Source: Chitinimonas taiwanensis DSM 18899
Lineage (GTDB): Bacteria; Pseudomonadota; Gammaproteobacteria; Burkholderiales; Chitinimonadaceae
DNA length: 64,000 nt
Direction: 5' to 3'
Assembly (NCBI RefSeq): GCF_900119825.1
Contig: NZ_FPKR01000014.1
Coordinates: 62,001-126,000, forward strand
Both the position numbers and the translations under genes were made by a program. Shown in pieces: positions 1 through 8,586 of this stretch (its first letter is position 1; each line of letters opens with the position of its first letter). The notes under the pieces were generated by a model. That model was not told the DNA's origin, did no database searches, and was given only the letters and a program-made list of their open reading frames with translations.

Positions 1-580
1 CCACGCTCTCGGCCGTGAAGCCGCGCACCTGACGCAGCTCGTCCAGGTCGAACAGCAGGCGGTTGGCCGTGCGCCGCGCCGGGGTCTCGGCCAGGTACTC
101 GCGGTCTTCCGCCCCGCCCGGATAGCGGGTTTCCGAATCAGCATCCAGCCAGTCGAGCACCGCATTGGCCAGGTCAGGCGACAGGCCCTCGCCTTCCAGC
201 AGGGTCTTGAAGGCGCGCAGATCGGGCTCGCTGACCGCGCCATCGCGCAGCAGATTGTTCAGATTGAAGCGGCCCTGCGCGTCGTAGATCGCACCACCCG
301 CACTGCCCTGCTCGACCGGCAGATTGGGAATCGGGATCGCCCAGGCCTCGTTGGCCGCGTCGTAATTATTCTCGCGCGCATCGCCACGCAGGGTCAGCCG
401 GCTCAGATTGACTGCCGCGCGTGCCACGCCGCGCGCCTGGATCAGGTCATGCTGGTTTTCCACCTGGCGCAGCCACAGGCTGTGGCGGAAGGCCATCGCC
501 CCGGCAATGGCCGCCACCAGGGCAGCCACGGCCACGGCGGTAATGATGGCAATGCCGCGTTGGCGAGCGAGACGGGTCAT
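1..580 (-). CDS. gspK: Type II secretion minor pseudopilin GspK, partial (C-terminus beyond left edge)
   Basis: The visible 193 residues begin with a short basic leader and a prepilin cleavage site of the form QRG|IAIITAV, followed by a long Ala/Val-rich hydrophobic helix. The residue at mature position 5 is Thr instead of the Glu found in other pseudopilins, which is the hallmark of GspK, the tip pseudopilin. The remainder matches the GspK globular domain (a segment YDAQGRFNLNNLL and later LDWLDADSETRYPGG, which carries acidic calcium-site-like residues). The ATG overlaps the gspJ stop codon (ATGA), so the two are translationally coupled. The stop codon is off the window. Confidence in the family is high. 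Confidence 0.93.
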   Translation of the reverse strand, partial: MTRLARQRGIAIITAVAVAALVAAIAGAMAFRHSLWLRQVENQHDLIQARGVARAAVNLSRLTLRGDARENNYDAANEAWAIPIPNLPVEQGSAGGAIYDAQGRFNLNNLLRDGAVSEPDLRAFKTLLEGEGLSPDLANAVLDWLDADSETRYPGGAEDREYLAETPARRTANRLLFDLDELRQVRGFTAESV

Positions 581-1173
581 GGCAGCACGAACAAACGGGT
601 GATGGTTTCGCCGCTCTGCAAGGTCAGCACCAGCTCCACGCCGCGCGGCAATTGCCCGGCGCTCGGGCCCTGCGGCCAGGCCAGCTGCCATTGGCCGCCG
701 GCATCGAGGAAGCGCACCTGGAAGCTGGCGACTTTTTCCAGCAGCGGCAAGGCGGTCGGGGCGCTACGCGGCGCCAGGTCCAGCGTGGGCCAGAGCAGCA
801 GTTCCAGCGTGCCCTCGCGCAAGCGGTAGCCAAGGTGCACCAGCTGCCCACCATCGAAGCGCACCAGCTCGAGCTGCGCGCCATTCGCATCGATGGCGCC
901 CGCGCTGCCGCGCACCGGCGCCTGGGTGGTGCCGCCCTCATCCATCCACTGCCGGTTGGCCACCTGGGAAAAATCTTCGTCGAAGCGGGCCAGGGCCACG
1001 GTCAACTCGCGCCATTTGCGATTGTCGGCGTCCATCACCTGCTTGGTAGTGGCCATGCGCGCCACGCCCTGATAGGCAATCACCGCCAGCACGCTGAATA
1101 CCGCCAGCGCGATCAGGATCTCGATCAGGGTGAAGCCGGCCGCGCGGCGCAGGCTAAGGTTAGCGCGGAACAT
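577..1173 (-). CDS. gspJ: Type II secretion minor pseudopilin GspJ
   Basis: About 198 residues with a class III prepilin leader ending [17 protein letters not shown]: Phe at +1 and Glu at +5, then a hydrophobic helix. GspJ forms the pseudopilus tip with GspI and GspK in the periplasm. I chose the ATG that gives the leader MFRANLSLRRAAG; upstream in-frame starts would only lengthen the leader. The gene overlaps gspI by 14 bases and its stop overlaps the gspK start, so this is one tightly packed operon read toward the left edge. Confidence 0.92.
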   Translation of the reverse strand: MFRANLSLRRAAGFTLIEILIALAVFSVLAVIAYQGVARMATTKQVMDADNRKWRELTVALARFDEDFSQVANRQWMDEGGTTQAPVRGSAGAIDANGAQLELVRFDGGQLVHLGYRLREGTLELLLWPTLDLAPRSAPTALPLLEKVASFQVRFLDAGGQWQLAWPQGPSAGQLPRGVELVLTLQSGETITRLFVLP

Positions 1174-1531
1174 TGGCCACATAACCAATCAGCACGATAT
1201 CGGCATGCTCGGGCTTGCCAGGTTCGAACACGCGGATCTCGACGCGGCGGAAGGATTTGTTCGGGGTTTCCGACACCGTTTCACGCCAGGCGAAATCCAG
1301 CCCAGCCTGCTGCTCACGGCCTTCATTGACGCCGGTGTCGGGAAACATGTCCTTGGCCGCATAGCTATTCAGGCGGTTCTGCGCGACCCAGCCACCGGCC
1401 AGATGGCGATGCAGGACCAGCGAGCCTTCGCTGACCGTCAGGGTGGCGCGTACCGCCGCCGCCAGGGCAATACCGAGCACGGCCAGAGCGATCAGTACCT
1501 CGATCAGGGTGAAGCCGCGCGCAGGCCTCAT
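1160..1531 (-). CDS. gspI: Type II secretion minor pseudopilin GspI
   Basis: A 123-residue protein with the short leader MRPARG|FTLIEVLIALAVL and Glu at mature position 5, the usual size for GspI. GspI nucleates the pseudopilus tip complex with GspJ and GspK. The ATG overlaps the stop of gspH (ATGA). Its place between gspH and gspJ is the canonical gsp order and supports the assignment. Confidence 0.92.
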   Translation of the reverse strand: MRPARGFTLIEVLIALAVLGIALAAAVRATLTVSEGSLVLHRHLAGGWVAQNRLNSYAAKDMFPDTGVNEGREQQAGLDFAWRETVSETPNKSFRRVEIRVFEPGKPEHADIVLIGYVANVPR

Positions 1532-2061
1532 GGCTGGCCCGTCGCCTGCGGCGCTTGCGCAGCAGCGGCCGCCACGGCAACCGGGTCGCTGACCACCAGC
1601 CGCCCGAGCGGATCGGCGCTCAGCAGGCGCTTATCCTGGCCGGCACGCAGCAGCAGGCTGAACGGCGCATTCACGCCCGAAGGCGAGAACACTACGCGCG
1701 CATCGGGCGGCAAGGGCGCCAGATTGACGCGGATATCTTCCAGCTGCACAGGCGTGGGCAGTTCACGTACGCGCAGCGCCTCGTTCTTGTCCAGCGCCTG
1801 CCACGCACCTTGCGCATCCTGCTGCCAGAAGCGGTAGGTGCCGGCCTGTGCGCTAAAGCCGATGGGCTGGCCCAGGCCAATCGCCTCATCGCGCGCGGTT
1901 TCCAACAGCAGCGACAGACGCTCGGCCTCGCGCTGCAACGTGTCCACATCCGACATGCCAAAGCGTACCGCCGCCAGCGCCACCACGATGCCGACGATGG
2001 CCATCACCACCAGGATCTCGATCAGGGTGAAGCCAAGCTGGGTACGCAGGCGAGCAGCCAT
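1528..2061 (-). CDS. gspH: Type II secretion minor pseudopilin GspH
   Basis: A 177-residue pseudopilin: leader [25 protein letters not shown], Glu at +5, hydrophobic helix, then a beta-rich domain with GspH/FimT-like features (RLSLLLETARDEAI and VVFSPSG). GspH caps the main GspG pseudopilus below the I-J-K tip. The 3' end is an Ala/Gln-rich tail. It starts 5 bases after gspG ends and overlaps gspI by 4 bases. Confidence 0.9.
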   Translation of the reverse strand: MAARLRTQLGFTLIEILVVMAIVGIVVALAAVRFGMSDVDTLQREAERLSLLLETARDEAIGLGQPIGFSAQAGTYRFWQQDAQGAWQALDKNEALRVRELPTPVQLEDIRVNLAPLPPDARVVFSPSGVNAPFSLLLRAGQDKRLLSADPLGRLVVSDPVAVAAAAAQAPQATGQP

Positions 2062-2066
2062 ACGGC

Positions 2067-2495
2067 TTACAGCAGCCAGGAACCGATATCGGCCGCGTGG
2101 CCTTCACCGCCGGCCTGGCCGTCGGCGCCATAGCTCATCACATCGATTTCGCTCTTGATGCCGGGGTTCAGATAGACGTAGGCATTGCCCCAGGGATCAT
2201 TCGGTAGCTTGTCCAGATAGGACTTCCAGTTGCCGGGAATCTGGCCGGCGGTGGGCTTTTCCACCAGCGCCTTCAGGCCTTGCTCGGTGCTCGGGTAGAC
2301 ACCGTTATCGAGCTTGTAGAGCTTGAGCGACTGCACCAGGGCCTGAACATCCTGCTTGGCGGCCACCACGCGCGCTTCGTCGGGGCGGCTCATGATCTTG
2401 GGCACCACCAGGGCGCCGAGAATGGCCAGGATGGCGATCACCACCAGGATTTCGATCAGGGTAAAGCCGCGCTGGGCGCGCTGTTTGAGGTTCAT
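2067..2495 (-). CDS. gspG: Type II secretion major pseudopilin GspG
   Basis: A 142-residue major pseudopilin. Leader [25 protein letters not shown] with Glu +5, then the conserved GspG body: [15 protein letters not shown], a [11 protein letters not shown] segment and a C-terminal [11 protein letters not shown] motif, whose aspartate is in the calcium-binding region of this family. It polymerises into the periplasmic pseudopilus that pushes substrates through GspD. It is normally directly downstream of gspF; here a MazG-like gene lies between them. Confidence 0.96.
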   Translation of the reverse strand: MNLKQRAQRGFTLIEILVVIAILAILGALVVPKIMSRPDEARVVAAKQDVQALVQSLKLYKLDNGVYPSTEQGLKALVEKPTAGQIPGNWKSYLDKLPNDPWGNAYVYLNPGIKSEIDVMSYGADGQAGGEGHAADIGSWLL

Positions 2496-2511
2496 TGGTT
2501 TGCCTTTCTAC

Positions 2512-2853
2512 TTAAACGGTCTTGTTGTCGGAAGCCTTGCCGGCAGACACCGGAAAGCGGGTTTCGTTCTTGGCCAGCTTGGCACGAATGGCCGCTGCCA
2601 CGTCGATATCGAGGCTGTTGGCAAAGGCCAGCGCATACATGAGCACATCGGCCAGTTCCTCGGCCACCGCGGCCTGATCGACAGCTTCAGGCGCAGGCGG
2701 CGACCACTGAAAATGCTCCATCAGCTCAGCCGCCTCGATGGCAATGCTCATGGCCAGATTTTTGCCCGTATGAAAGGGCTGCCAATCGCGCGCGGCGGCA
2801 AAGTCGGCAATGGCCGCCTTTAGCTCGGCGACGCTAGTGTACTGATCTTGCAT
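2512..2853 (-). CDS. MazG-like nucleotide pyrophosphohydrolase
   Basis: A 113-residue single-domain protein of the all-alpha NTP pyrophosphatase superfamily (MazG-like, close to dCTPase/RS21-C6 types). The metal-binding motif pair is visible: EAAELMEHFQW (E-x-x-E type) and EELADVLMYALAFANSLDID (E-x-x-D). Such enzymes hydrolyse (d)NTPs to the monophosphate and pyrophosphate as house-cleaning or pool control in the cytoplasm. It is inserted between gspF (39 bases upstream) and gspG (16 bases downstream) on the same strand, so it is probably co-transcribed. No functional link to secretion is evident from sequence. Confidence 0.88.
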   Translation of the reverse strand: MQDQYTSVAELKAAIADFAAARDWQPFHTGKNLAMSIAIEAAELMEHFQWSPPAPEAVDQAAVAEELADVLMYALAFANSLDIDVAAAIRAKLAKNETRFPVSAGKASDNKTV

Positions 2854-2892
2854 GACGAAGGAATATCACTTTCCGGAAAAGCGCCGTGGCGG

Positions 2893-4101
2893 TTATTTGA
2901 CCAGCTGGTTCATTTCAAACACCGGCAGCAGGATGGCCAGCACGATCAAGAGCACGGCCACGCCCATCAGCAGCACCATCACCGGGCCAAGCAGGCTGGT
3001 GAAGGTGGCCACGCGCTGTTCGAGCTCGCCGGCCTGCTGGCGCGCCGCCTTGTCGAGCATGTCCTCCAGCCGACCGCTGGCCTCGCCGCTGGCGATCAGG
3101 TGCACCAGCACGGGCGGAAACAGTTTCTGGCGGTCCAAGGCCTTGGAGAGCGGCGCGCCTTCGCGCACATCACGCGCGGCATTGCTGACCGCACCGCGCA
3201 GCACCAGGTTCTCCACCACCCCGGCCGCCGCCTCCATGGCCTTCAGCAGCGGCACACCGCTGCCGACCAGGATGGACAGCGTGCTGGCGAGGCGCGCGGT
3301 ATTGCTGGCCTTGTTCAGCCGACCGAACAAGGGCAGACGTAACAGCCAGGCATCCAGACGCAGGCGGAAAGCCGGGTTCTTCAGGGCACGGGCAAAGCCG
3401 GCACCGGCCAGACCCAGCACGATAAAACCGATCAAGCCGTATTCACGGATACCAGCCGAGATGGCCAGCAGCGCACGGGTCAGCAGCGGCAGTTCCTGCT
3501 TGGAAGACTGGAACACACCGACCATCTGCGGCACCACCCACCACAGCATGCCAACGATGACCAGCAGCGACACCGACAGCACCACGGCCGGATAGACAAA
3601 GGCCAGCGCCACCTTGGCGCTGAGCGCCTGGCGTGCCTCGATATAGTCGGCCAGGCGCGCCATTACCCCGGCCGCCTTGCCCGACTCTTCGCCGGCCCGC
3701 ACGATGGTGCGATACAGCTCGGGAAACACACGCGGGTGACGCGCCAGCGCCACCGACATGGCGGAGCCGGCCAGCACCTCGCTGCGCACCCCGGCCAGCA
3801 CATCGCGCAGGCGCAGATTCTCGGCCTGTTCGATCAGCACGGTCAGCGCACGTTCTATGGTCAGGCCGGCATCCAGCAAGGTAGCGAACTGGCGGGTGAT
3901 CAGCGCCAGTTCCGCAGTGGACACGCCACCGCTACGGCTACGCTTGCCCTGGGCATCGCCCTCGGCCAGCTCCTGCATATCGAGTACCCACAGGCCCTGC
4001 TCGCGCAGCTTGGCGCGCGCCAGGCGGGCATTATCGGCCTCGACCACCCCATCGGCCTGCTTGCCGGCCGCATCCAAGCATTGGTAGCGAAAACCGGCCA
4101 T
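2893..4101 (-). CDS. gspF: Type II secretion inner-membrane platform protein GspF
   Basis: A 402-residue protein, the usual length of GspF. It starts MAGFRYQCLDAAGKQADGVVEAD and contains two GspF domains (RQFATLLDAGLTIERAL and ASTLSILVGSGVPLLKAMEAA) with three predicted membrane segments, one near residues 165-195, one near 220-240 and one at the C-terminus ending VFEMNQLVK. GspF couples the GspE ATPase to pseudopilus assembly. The reading frame stays open further upstream, but that part is the shadow of the preceding membrane gene. The ATG shares one base with the TGA of that gene (TGATG), indicating coupling. gspC, D, E, L and M are not in this window. Confidence 0.94.
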   Translation of the reverse strand: MAGFRYQCLDAAGKQADGVVEADNARLARAKLREQGLWVLDMQELAEGDAQGKRSRSGGVSTAELALITRQFATLLDAGLTIERALTVLIEQAENLRLRDVLAGVRSEVLAGSAMSVALARHPRVFPELYRTIVRAGEESGKAAGVMARLADYIEARQALSAKVALAFVYPAVVLSVSLLVIVGMLWWVVPQMVGVFQSSKQELPLLTRALLAISAGIREYGLIGFIVLGLAGAGFARALKNPAFRLRLDAWLLRLPLFGRLNKASNTARLASTLSILVGSGVPLLKAMEAAAGVVENLVLRGAVSNAARDVREGAPLSKALDRQKLFPPVLVHLIASGEASGRLEDMLDKAARQQAGELEQRVATFTSLLGPVMVLLMGVAVLLIVLAILLPVFEMNQLVK

Positions 4102-4700
4102 CAGCGCGGGCTCGGCACGGTGGCAGGGGCGGCAGACGGCGTGCCCTGTGCAGGCACACCCAGCAGGACTTCCGCCAGCTTGGCCGGCTCCACGCCCAAC
4201 ATCGCCAGCAGTATCGACAGGAACACGCACAGCACCAGCACAAACAGCACGAAGACAAACAGGCCGTTCACCATATGCTTGGCCGGCACGCCATTGGTCT
4301 TGGCCAGCGCATTGACCAGCACGGCGAACTGATAGAACAGCAGCAGCATGAAGGCGGGCAGCTGCAGCACGCCAGGCACCAGGACCAGCAAGAGGCTGCT
4401 GAGCTGGGCGCAGCTGGCCAGCACGACCAGCGGGAACAGCGAGCCAGCCGGGCGCTCGCCCGGATAGCGCTTGAGCCACCAGCCGGAGAACAGGGTGAAT
4501 AGCAACACCTGCACCCAGGTCAGCACCGCCGGGAGCAGCTGGCGCGTGGCAACGCCGCCACCCAGCAGGGCAATCAAGATAGGCAGGCCGGCCAGCGCGG
4601 TCAGCAGCAGGACGGGCTGCCACCACTCGTAGGCATAGTGGCTAAGGGCTTTGACCCGGAAACGGGCTACATCGATGGCATCCAGAATAATCGGCGGCAT
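4101..4700 (-). CDS. Hypothetical multi-pass inner-membrane protein upstream of gspF
   Basis: A 199-residue protein that I do not recognise with confidence. It has about five hydrophobic segments after an N-terminal amphipathic stretch (ILDAIDVARFRVKALSHY) and a Pro/Ala-rich C-terminal tail. The architecture resembles Yip1-like membrane proteins, but this is only a shape match. The ATG at MPPIIL is preferred over a TTG three codons earlier. The stop overlaps the gspF start by one base, so it belongs to the gsp operon and may be an accessory membrane factor for it. Confidence 0.6.
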   Translation of the reverse strand: MPPIILDAIDVARFRVKALSHYAYEWWQPVLLLTALAGLPILIALLGGGVATRQLLPAVLTWVQVLLFTLFSGWWLKRYPGERPAGSLFPLVVLASCAQLSSLLLVLVPGVLQLPAFMLLLFYQFAVLVNALAKTNGVPAKHMVNGLFVFVLFVLVLCVFLSILLAMLGVEPAKLAEVLLGVPAQGTPSAAPATVPSPR

Positions 4701-4706
4701 GGGCTT

Positions 4707-4735
4707 CAAAACAATAAGGCCGCCTGTTGGCGGCC
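4707..4735 (-). terminator. Probable rho-independent terminator after the small lipoprotein gene
   Basis: On the minus strand GGCCGCC, loop AACA, GGCGGCC is followed by TTATTGTTTT. The seven-base GC stem with an imperfect T tract lies between the lipoprotein gene and the start of the membrane gene preceding gspF, and separates the two units. The interrupted T tract suggests partial read-through is possible. Confidence 0.65.
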
Positions 4736-4754
4736 CCAGGGCTAGTCGGGATCC

Positions 4755-5144
4755 TCAACCCACGCGGCAATCGGGGCGTGCTTCACTATGTTGCACCACC
4801 AGCTCGAAAGCCTGCCGCAGCGGGTTGTCGCGTTTGGCGACCAGATAGTAGCGCTTGCAGGCTTCTACGGTAAACGGCACGTCCATGACAACCGAATCAT
4901 GGAAGGGCGTAGCCGGTGGCGCGCTGACCCGCAAGGTATGCTGGCCGGGCTGCACGCGCGGCAGCCAGGGGTCGATCACATACTCGCCATCGACGGCCAA
5001 TATCTGAACCGGGTAGGTATGCATTTCCGCCCGGCCAAACTCGCGCTTGCCATCCAGCAAGCTGGTATTGGTATCGGTAAAGCTGGCACAGCCTGCCAGG
5101 GCAAGCGTGGCAAGGCTCAGGCTGATAGGCAAGGCATAAGACAT
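4755..5144 (-). CDS. Small outer-envelope lipoprotein of unknown function
   Basis: A 129-residue protein with a type II signal peptide, MSYALPISLSLATLALAGC, where LAGC is the lipobox. The mature part is a small beta-rich domain with VQPGQHTLRVSAPP and a Cys/Tyr segment CKRYYLVAKRDN near the C-terminus, reminiscent of PEGA-like or PEGA-adjacent envelope lipoproteins; the family is not certain. The start was chosen because the signal peptide begins here and GGGAG lies a few bases upstream; the longer frame would bury the lipobox. It is monocistronic judging by the terminator downstream. Confidence 0.72.
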   Translation of the reverse strand: MSYALPISLSLATLALAGCASFTDTNTSLLDGKREFGRAEMHTYPVQILAVDGEYVIDPWLPRVQPGQHTLRVSAPPATPFHDSVVMDVPFTVEACKRYYLVAKRDNPLRQAFELVVQHSEARPDCRVG

Positions 5145-5256
5145 GGCATCACTCCCACAAGAGGTTGGCACCTGGTCATTCTGCGCCGCCGCCACGCCAG
5201 AACCCAGACTTTGCAATCAATGTTTACAAAGCCTTGCCATCGCTAACAGGCTGCGC

Positions 5257-6111
5257 TCAGTCGAACACCACCGTCTTGTGACCATAGACGAGCACGCGGT
5301 GGTCGAGATGCCAGCGCACCGCGCGGCTGAGCACGATGCGCTCGAGGTCGCGTCCCTTCTGAACCAGATCGTCGACTGTCTCGCGATGCGAGATGCGCGT
5401 GACGTCCTGCTCGATGATGGGACCATCGTCGAGGATTTCGGTCACATAGTGGCTGGTGGCGCCGATCAGCTTCACCCCGCGTGCATGGGCGCGGTGGTAA
5501 GGCTTGGCCCCTTCGAAGGCGGGCAGGAAGCTGTGGTGGATATTGATGATGCGCTGGCGATACAGGCTGCTGAAATCCTGCGATAGCACCTGCATATAGC
5601 GGGCCAGCACGATCAGATCGACCTGGTTGGCGCGCAACAGCGCCTGCTGCTGGGCCTCGGCCTCGGCCTTATTGTCCTTGTTCACCGCAATCACATGGAA
5701 GGGGATGCCGTAGAACTCGGCGATGCGGCGGCAATCATCATGGTTGGCAATGATGAGCGGAATCTCGCAGGCCAGCTCACCGGTGTGCCAGCGATGCAGC
5801 AGGTCGACCAGGCAGTGGTCGTATTTGGAGACGAAGATCGCCATCCGCGGCTTCTGGCGCGACAGCTTGAGCTTCCATGCCATGCCGAAACGCTCGGCAA
5901 TCGGCGCAAACGCGGCCTCGAAGGCGCCCATATCCAGTGCGAAGCCCTCGAGGTCCCACTCGATGCGCATCAGAAACAGATCGGCATCGTCGTCCTGATG
6001 CTGGTCGGCATGCAGGATATTGGCGTTATAGGTGTAGAGAAAATTGGCAATCGCCGCGACCAGACCTTTGCGGTCCGGGCAGGAAATCAGCAGGGTGGCA
6101 GTGTTTTTCAT
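5257..6111 (-). CDS. purU: Formyltetrahydrofolate deformylase PurU
   Basis: A 284-residue cytosolic enzyme hydrolysing 10-formyl-THF to formate and THF, feeding PurT-type purine synthesis and balancing one-carbon units. The N-terminal ACT domain (about residues 5-85, TLLISCPDRKGLVAAIANFL) is followed by the formyltransferase fold with MAIFVSKYDHCLVDLL, the catalytic Asn/His segment INIHHSFLPAFEGAKPY and the Asp-bearing segment SHYVTEILDDGPIIEQDV. Length and motif order are standard. It lies 17 bases after the MaoC hydratase gene on the same strand, so it may be read from the same promoter. Confidence 0.96.
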   Translation of the reverse strand: MKNTATLLISCPDRKGLVAAIANFLYTYNANILHADQHQDDDADLFLMRIEWDLEGFALDMGAFEAAFAPIAERFGMAWKLKLSRQKPRMAIFVSKYDHCLVDLLHRWHTGELACEIPLIIANHDDCRRIAEFYGIPFHVIAVNKDNKAEAEAQQQALLRANQVDLIVLARYMQVLSQDFSSLYRQRIINIHHSFLPAFEGAKPYHRAHARGVKLIGATSHYVTEILDDGPIIEQDVTRISHRETVDDLVQKGRDLERIVLSRAVRWHLDHRVLVYGHKTVVFD

Positions 6112-6128
6112 GCAGGCTTTCGATTGAA

Positions 6129-6545
6129 TCAGATGCGGCTGGGCGCCTTGACCAACGCCTCGCCCTCCAGCACGGTGCGCTCGCCCACCCGGCAGCGCGT
6201 GGCCAGGGTCACCCGCTGCTTGAGCGGATCGAGGGCGGTCACTTCCACGCTGGCCGTGACGGTATCGCCAATGAATACCGGCGCCATAAAGCGCAGGCTT
6301 TGCGAGAGATAAATGGTCCCTGGCCCCGGCAGCTGGTTGCCCAGCACGGTGGAGACCAGGCTGGACGTCAAGAGGCCATGCGCGATGCGTCGGCCAAACG
6401 GCGTAGTACGTGCATATTCCTCGTCGGTATGCACCGGGTTGTGGTCGCCGGTAATGCCGGCGAATAGCACGACGTCAGCCTCGGTAACCGTCTTGCGGAA
6501 GGAGGCTGTCTGACCGAGGGTAATCTCGTCGAAGTAGACCGTCAT
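6129..6545 (-). CDS. phaJ: MaoC-family (R)-specific enoyl-CoA hydratase (PhaJ-like)
   Basis: A 138-residue hot-dog fold protein. The hydratase-2 motif is complete: FAGITGDHNPVHTDEEYA, with the catalytic Asp and His. The rest (RRIAHGLLTSSLVSTVLG, then a LRFMAPVFIGDTV strand) matches PhaJ-type hydratases, which turn trans-2-enoyl-CoA from beta-oxidation into (R)-3-hydroxyacyl-CoA for polyhydroxyalkanoate synthesis. A class I PHA synthase is encoded 42 kb away in this window. Its upstream region has a candidate promoter whose spacer contains a fatty-acid-type operator. The symbol is by similarity; a general MaoC hydratase remains possible. Confidence 0.85.
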   Translation of the reverse strand: MTVYFDEITLGQTASFRKTVTEADVVLFAGITGDHNPVHTDEEYARTTPFGRRIAHGLLTSSLVSTVLGNQLPGPGTIYLSQSLRFMAPVFIGDTVTASVEVTALDPLKQRVTLATRCRVGERTVLEGEALVKAPSRI

Positions 6546-6640
6546 GCTGCGCGATTCCTTGTATGAATGCGGCGGGAGGCTGATTCTGGCAAAGCGCAGG
6601 CCCGCAAGGCAAGGCGCACGCTTGTCGCATCACGCCCACA

Positions 6641-6669
6641 ATCACAAATCAAACGCTTGTTTTAATCAA
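6641..6669 (-). promoter_or_regulatory. Candidate promoter with palindromic operator between phaJ-like gene and etfBA
   Basis: On the minus strand TTGATT, 17 bases, TGTGAT form a plausible sigma-70 promoter for the MaoC gene. The spacer holds the palindrome at 6650-6663, CAAAC-GCTT-GTTTT. It could also affect the divergent etfBA genes, which start at 6829. The palindrome recurs before other lipid genes in the window and resembles PsrA-type sites (G/C-AAAC-N4-GTTT-G/C). Placement between -35 and -10 is typical for a repressor. The promoter assignment is an inference. Confidence 0.55.
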
Positions 6670-6828
6670 ATATTCGGTGCTAAGTTGCTGCATGCGCAGC
6701 CTCCAGCATCGCGCGGCCAAATGACAGCGCGGTGACGCGCCACCCCGGCCGGTGCTATGCTGCAGGCCCCCTTACGTTCACGTCACGTAAGCACAAAATT
6801 CCTAATCCGACCCCCAGCGGAGGCCGTT

Positions 6829-7578
6829 TTGAAAATCCTGGTCGCAGTGAAGCGCGTTGTTGATTACAACGTCAAAGTCCGAGTCAAAGCCGACGGCAGC
6901 GATGTCGATATCGCCAACGTCAAGATGTCGATGAACCCCTTTGACGAAATCGCGGTGGAAGAAGCCGTGCGTCTGAAGGAAGCCGGCAAGGCCACTGAAA
7001 TCGTCGCCGTGTCGCTGGGTGTCAAGCAATGCGAGGAAACCCTGCGTACTGCATTGGCCATGGGTGCCGATCGCGCCATCCATGTGGAGACCGATGCCGA
7101 ACTGCAACCCCTGGCCGTGGCCAAGCTCTTGAAGGCTGTGGCCGACAAGGAAGCGCCGCAGCTGATCATTCTGGGCAAGCAGGCGATTGATGACGACGCG
7201 AACCAGACCGGCCAGATGCTGGCTGCGCTCTTGAACGCCCCGCAAGGCACCTTTGCCTCCAAGGTAGACGTGGCTGGCGACAAGGTGAATGTCACACGCG
7301 AAATCGACGGTGGCCTGGAAACCGTTGCCCTGAGCCTGCCTGCCATCATCACCACCGACCTGCGCCTGAACGAGCCGCGCTATGTGAAGCTGCCCAATAT
7401 CATGGCCGCCAAGAAGAAACCGCTCGACAAGCTGTCTCCGGCCGACCTGGGCGTGGACCCGGCGCCGCGCCTGAAGACGCTGAAAGTGGCCGAACCGGCC
7501 GTGCGCAGCGCAGGCATCAAGGTGGGCTCGGTGGCCGAGCTGGTAGCCAAACTGAAGAATGAAGCGAAGGTGATCTGA
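6829..7578 (+). CDS. etfB: Electron transfer flavoprotein subunit beta
   Basis: A 249-residue EtfB beginning [20 protein letters not shown], the classical N-terminus, with the adenine-nucleotide-binding region around [15 protein letters not shown] and [17 protein letters not shown]. The start codon is TTG: a GGAGG ribosome site ends five bases before it, while the longer in-frame ATG start would add 24 non-homologous residues. With EtfA it accepts electrons from acyl-CoA dehydrogenases and passes them to ETF-ubiquinone oxidoreductase. It is followed by etfA after 2 bases and then by an acyl-CoA dehydrogenase gene, a functional cluster. Confidence 0.97.
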   Translation: MKILVAVKRVVDYNVKVRVKADGSDVDIANVKMSMNPFDEIAVEEAVRLKEAGKATEIVAVSLGVKQCEETLRTALAMGADRAIHVETDAELQPLAVAKLLKAVADKEAPQLIILGKQAIDDDANQTGQMLAALLNAPQGTFASKVDVAGDKVNVTREIDGGLETVALSLPAIITTDLRLNEPRYVKLPNIMAAKKKPLDKLSPADLGVDPAPRLKTLKVAEPAVRSAGIKVGSVAELVAKLKNEAKVI

Positions 7579-7580
7579 TC

Positions 7581-8516
7581 ATGGCAATCCTGGTTATCGC
7601 GGAACACGACAACGCTTCGCTGAAGTCCGCCACCCACAATACCGTTAGCGCCGCCGCCAAGATCGGTGGCGATATCCATGTGCTGGTCGCCGGCCACAAT
7701 GCCGCTGCCGCCGCGCAAGCTGCCGCCAAGCTGGCCGGCGTGAGCAAGGTTCTGGTCGCCGATGGCGCCCACCTCGCCCACGGCCTGGCCGAGAACCTGG
7801 CCCCGGTAGTCGTGGATCTGGCCAAGTCCTACAGCCATGTGCTGGCTCCGGCCACCACCAGCGGCAAGAACCTGGCACCGCGCGTGGCCGCCTTGCTCGA
7901 TGTGGCCCAGGTGTCCGATGTGATCGACGTGGTGTCCAACGACACCTTCGTGCGCCCGATCTATGCCGGCAATGTGATCGCCACCGTGCAATCGTCGGAC
8001 GCCATCAAGGTGCTGACCGTGCGGACCACCGCCTTCGATGCGGTAGCCGAAAGCGGCGCAGCCGCAATTGAGAACGTGGGCGCTGGCACTGACGCCGGCA
8101 AGTCGAGTTTCGTCGGCGCTGAGCTGACCGTCTCAAGCCGCCCCGAACTCGCCGCGGCCAAGATCATCGTCTCGGGCGGCCGTGCGCTGGCCTCCAGCGA
8201 GCAGTTCCACGCCGTGCTCGAGCCGCTGGCGGACAAGCTCGGTGCCGCCATCGGTGCCTCGCGTGCCGCGGTCGATGCCGGCTATGCACCGAACGACTAC
8301 CAAGTCGGTCAGACCGGCAAGATCGTCGCGCCGCAGCTCTACATCGCGGTCGGCATTTCGGGTGCCATCCAGCACCTGGCCGGCATGAAGGACTCCAAGG
8401 TCATCGTCGCCATCAATAAGGACGAGGAAGCCCCGATCTTCCAGGTGGCCGACTATGGTCTGGTGGCCGATCTGTTCACCGCCGTGCCCGAGCTGATCGC
8501 CGAACTGAATAAATAA
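7581..8516 (+). CDS. etfA: Electron transfer flavoprotein subunit alpha
   Basis: A 311-residue EtfA. The N-terminal domain is followed by the FAD-binding C-terminal domain carrying the signature region [39 protein letters not shown] and [17 protein letters not shown]. It binds FAD and forms a heterodimer with EtfB. The ORF starts two bases after the etfB stop, so the pair is co-translated, and it ends in front of a strong terminator. Confidence 0.97.
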   Translation: MAILVIAEHDNASLKSATHNTVSAAAKIGGDIHVLVAGHNAAAAAQAAAKLAGVSKVLVADGAHLAHGLAENLAPVVVDLAKSYSHVLAPATTSGKNLAPRVAALLDVAQVSDVIDVVSNDTFVRPIYAGNVIATVQSSDAIKVLTVRTTAFDAVAESGAAAIENVGAGTDAGKSSFVGAELTVSSRPELAAAKIIVSGGRALASSEQFHAVLEPLADKLGAAIGASRAAVDAGYAPNDYQVGQTGKIVAPQLYIAVGISGAIQHLAGMKDSKVIVAINKDEEAPIFQVADYGLVADLFTAVPELIAELNK

Positions 8517-8531
8517 GCGTCGCCATGCACT

Positions 8532-8559
8532 AAAACGGTCACCACGGTGGCCGTTTTTT
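8532..8559 (+). terminator. Rho-independent terminator after etfBA
   Basis: AAAACGGTCACC, ACGG..TGGCCGTTTTTT form a GC-rich hairpin followed by a run of six T. It closes the etfBA transcript and separates it from the acyl-CoA dehydrogenase gene. Confidence 0.85.
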
Positions 8560-8586
8560 CAGCCCCAACAATCAAGCAAGCGCTCG

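Noticed and set aside
1-6500. Long plus-strand open frames opposite the gsp genes and purU
   Set aside because: They are antisense shadows of GC-rich genes on the minus strand with His/Arg/Gln-biased composition and no family resemblance; the minus-strand genes have clear motifs.
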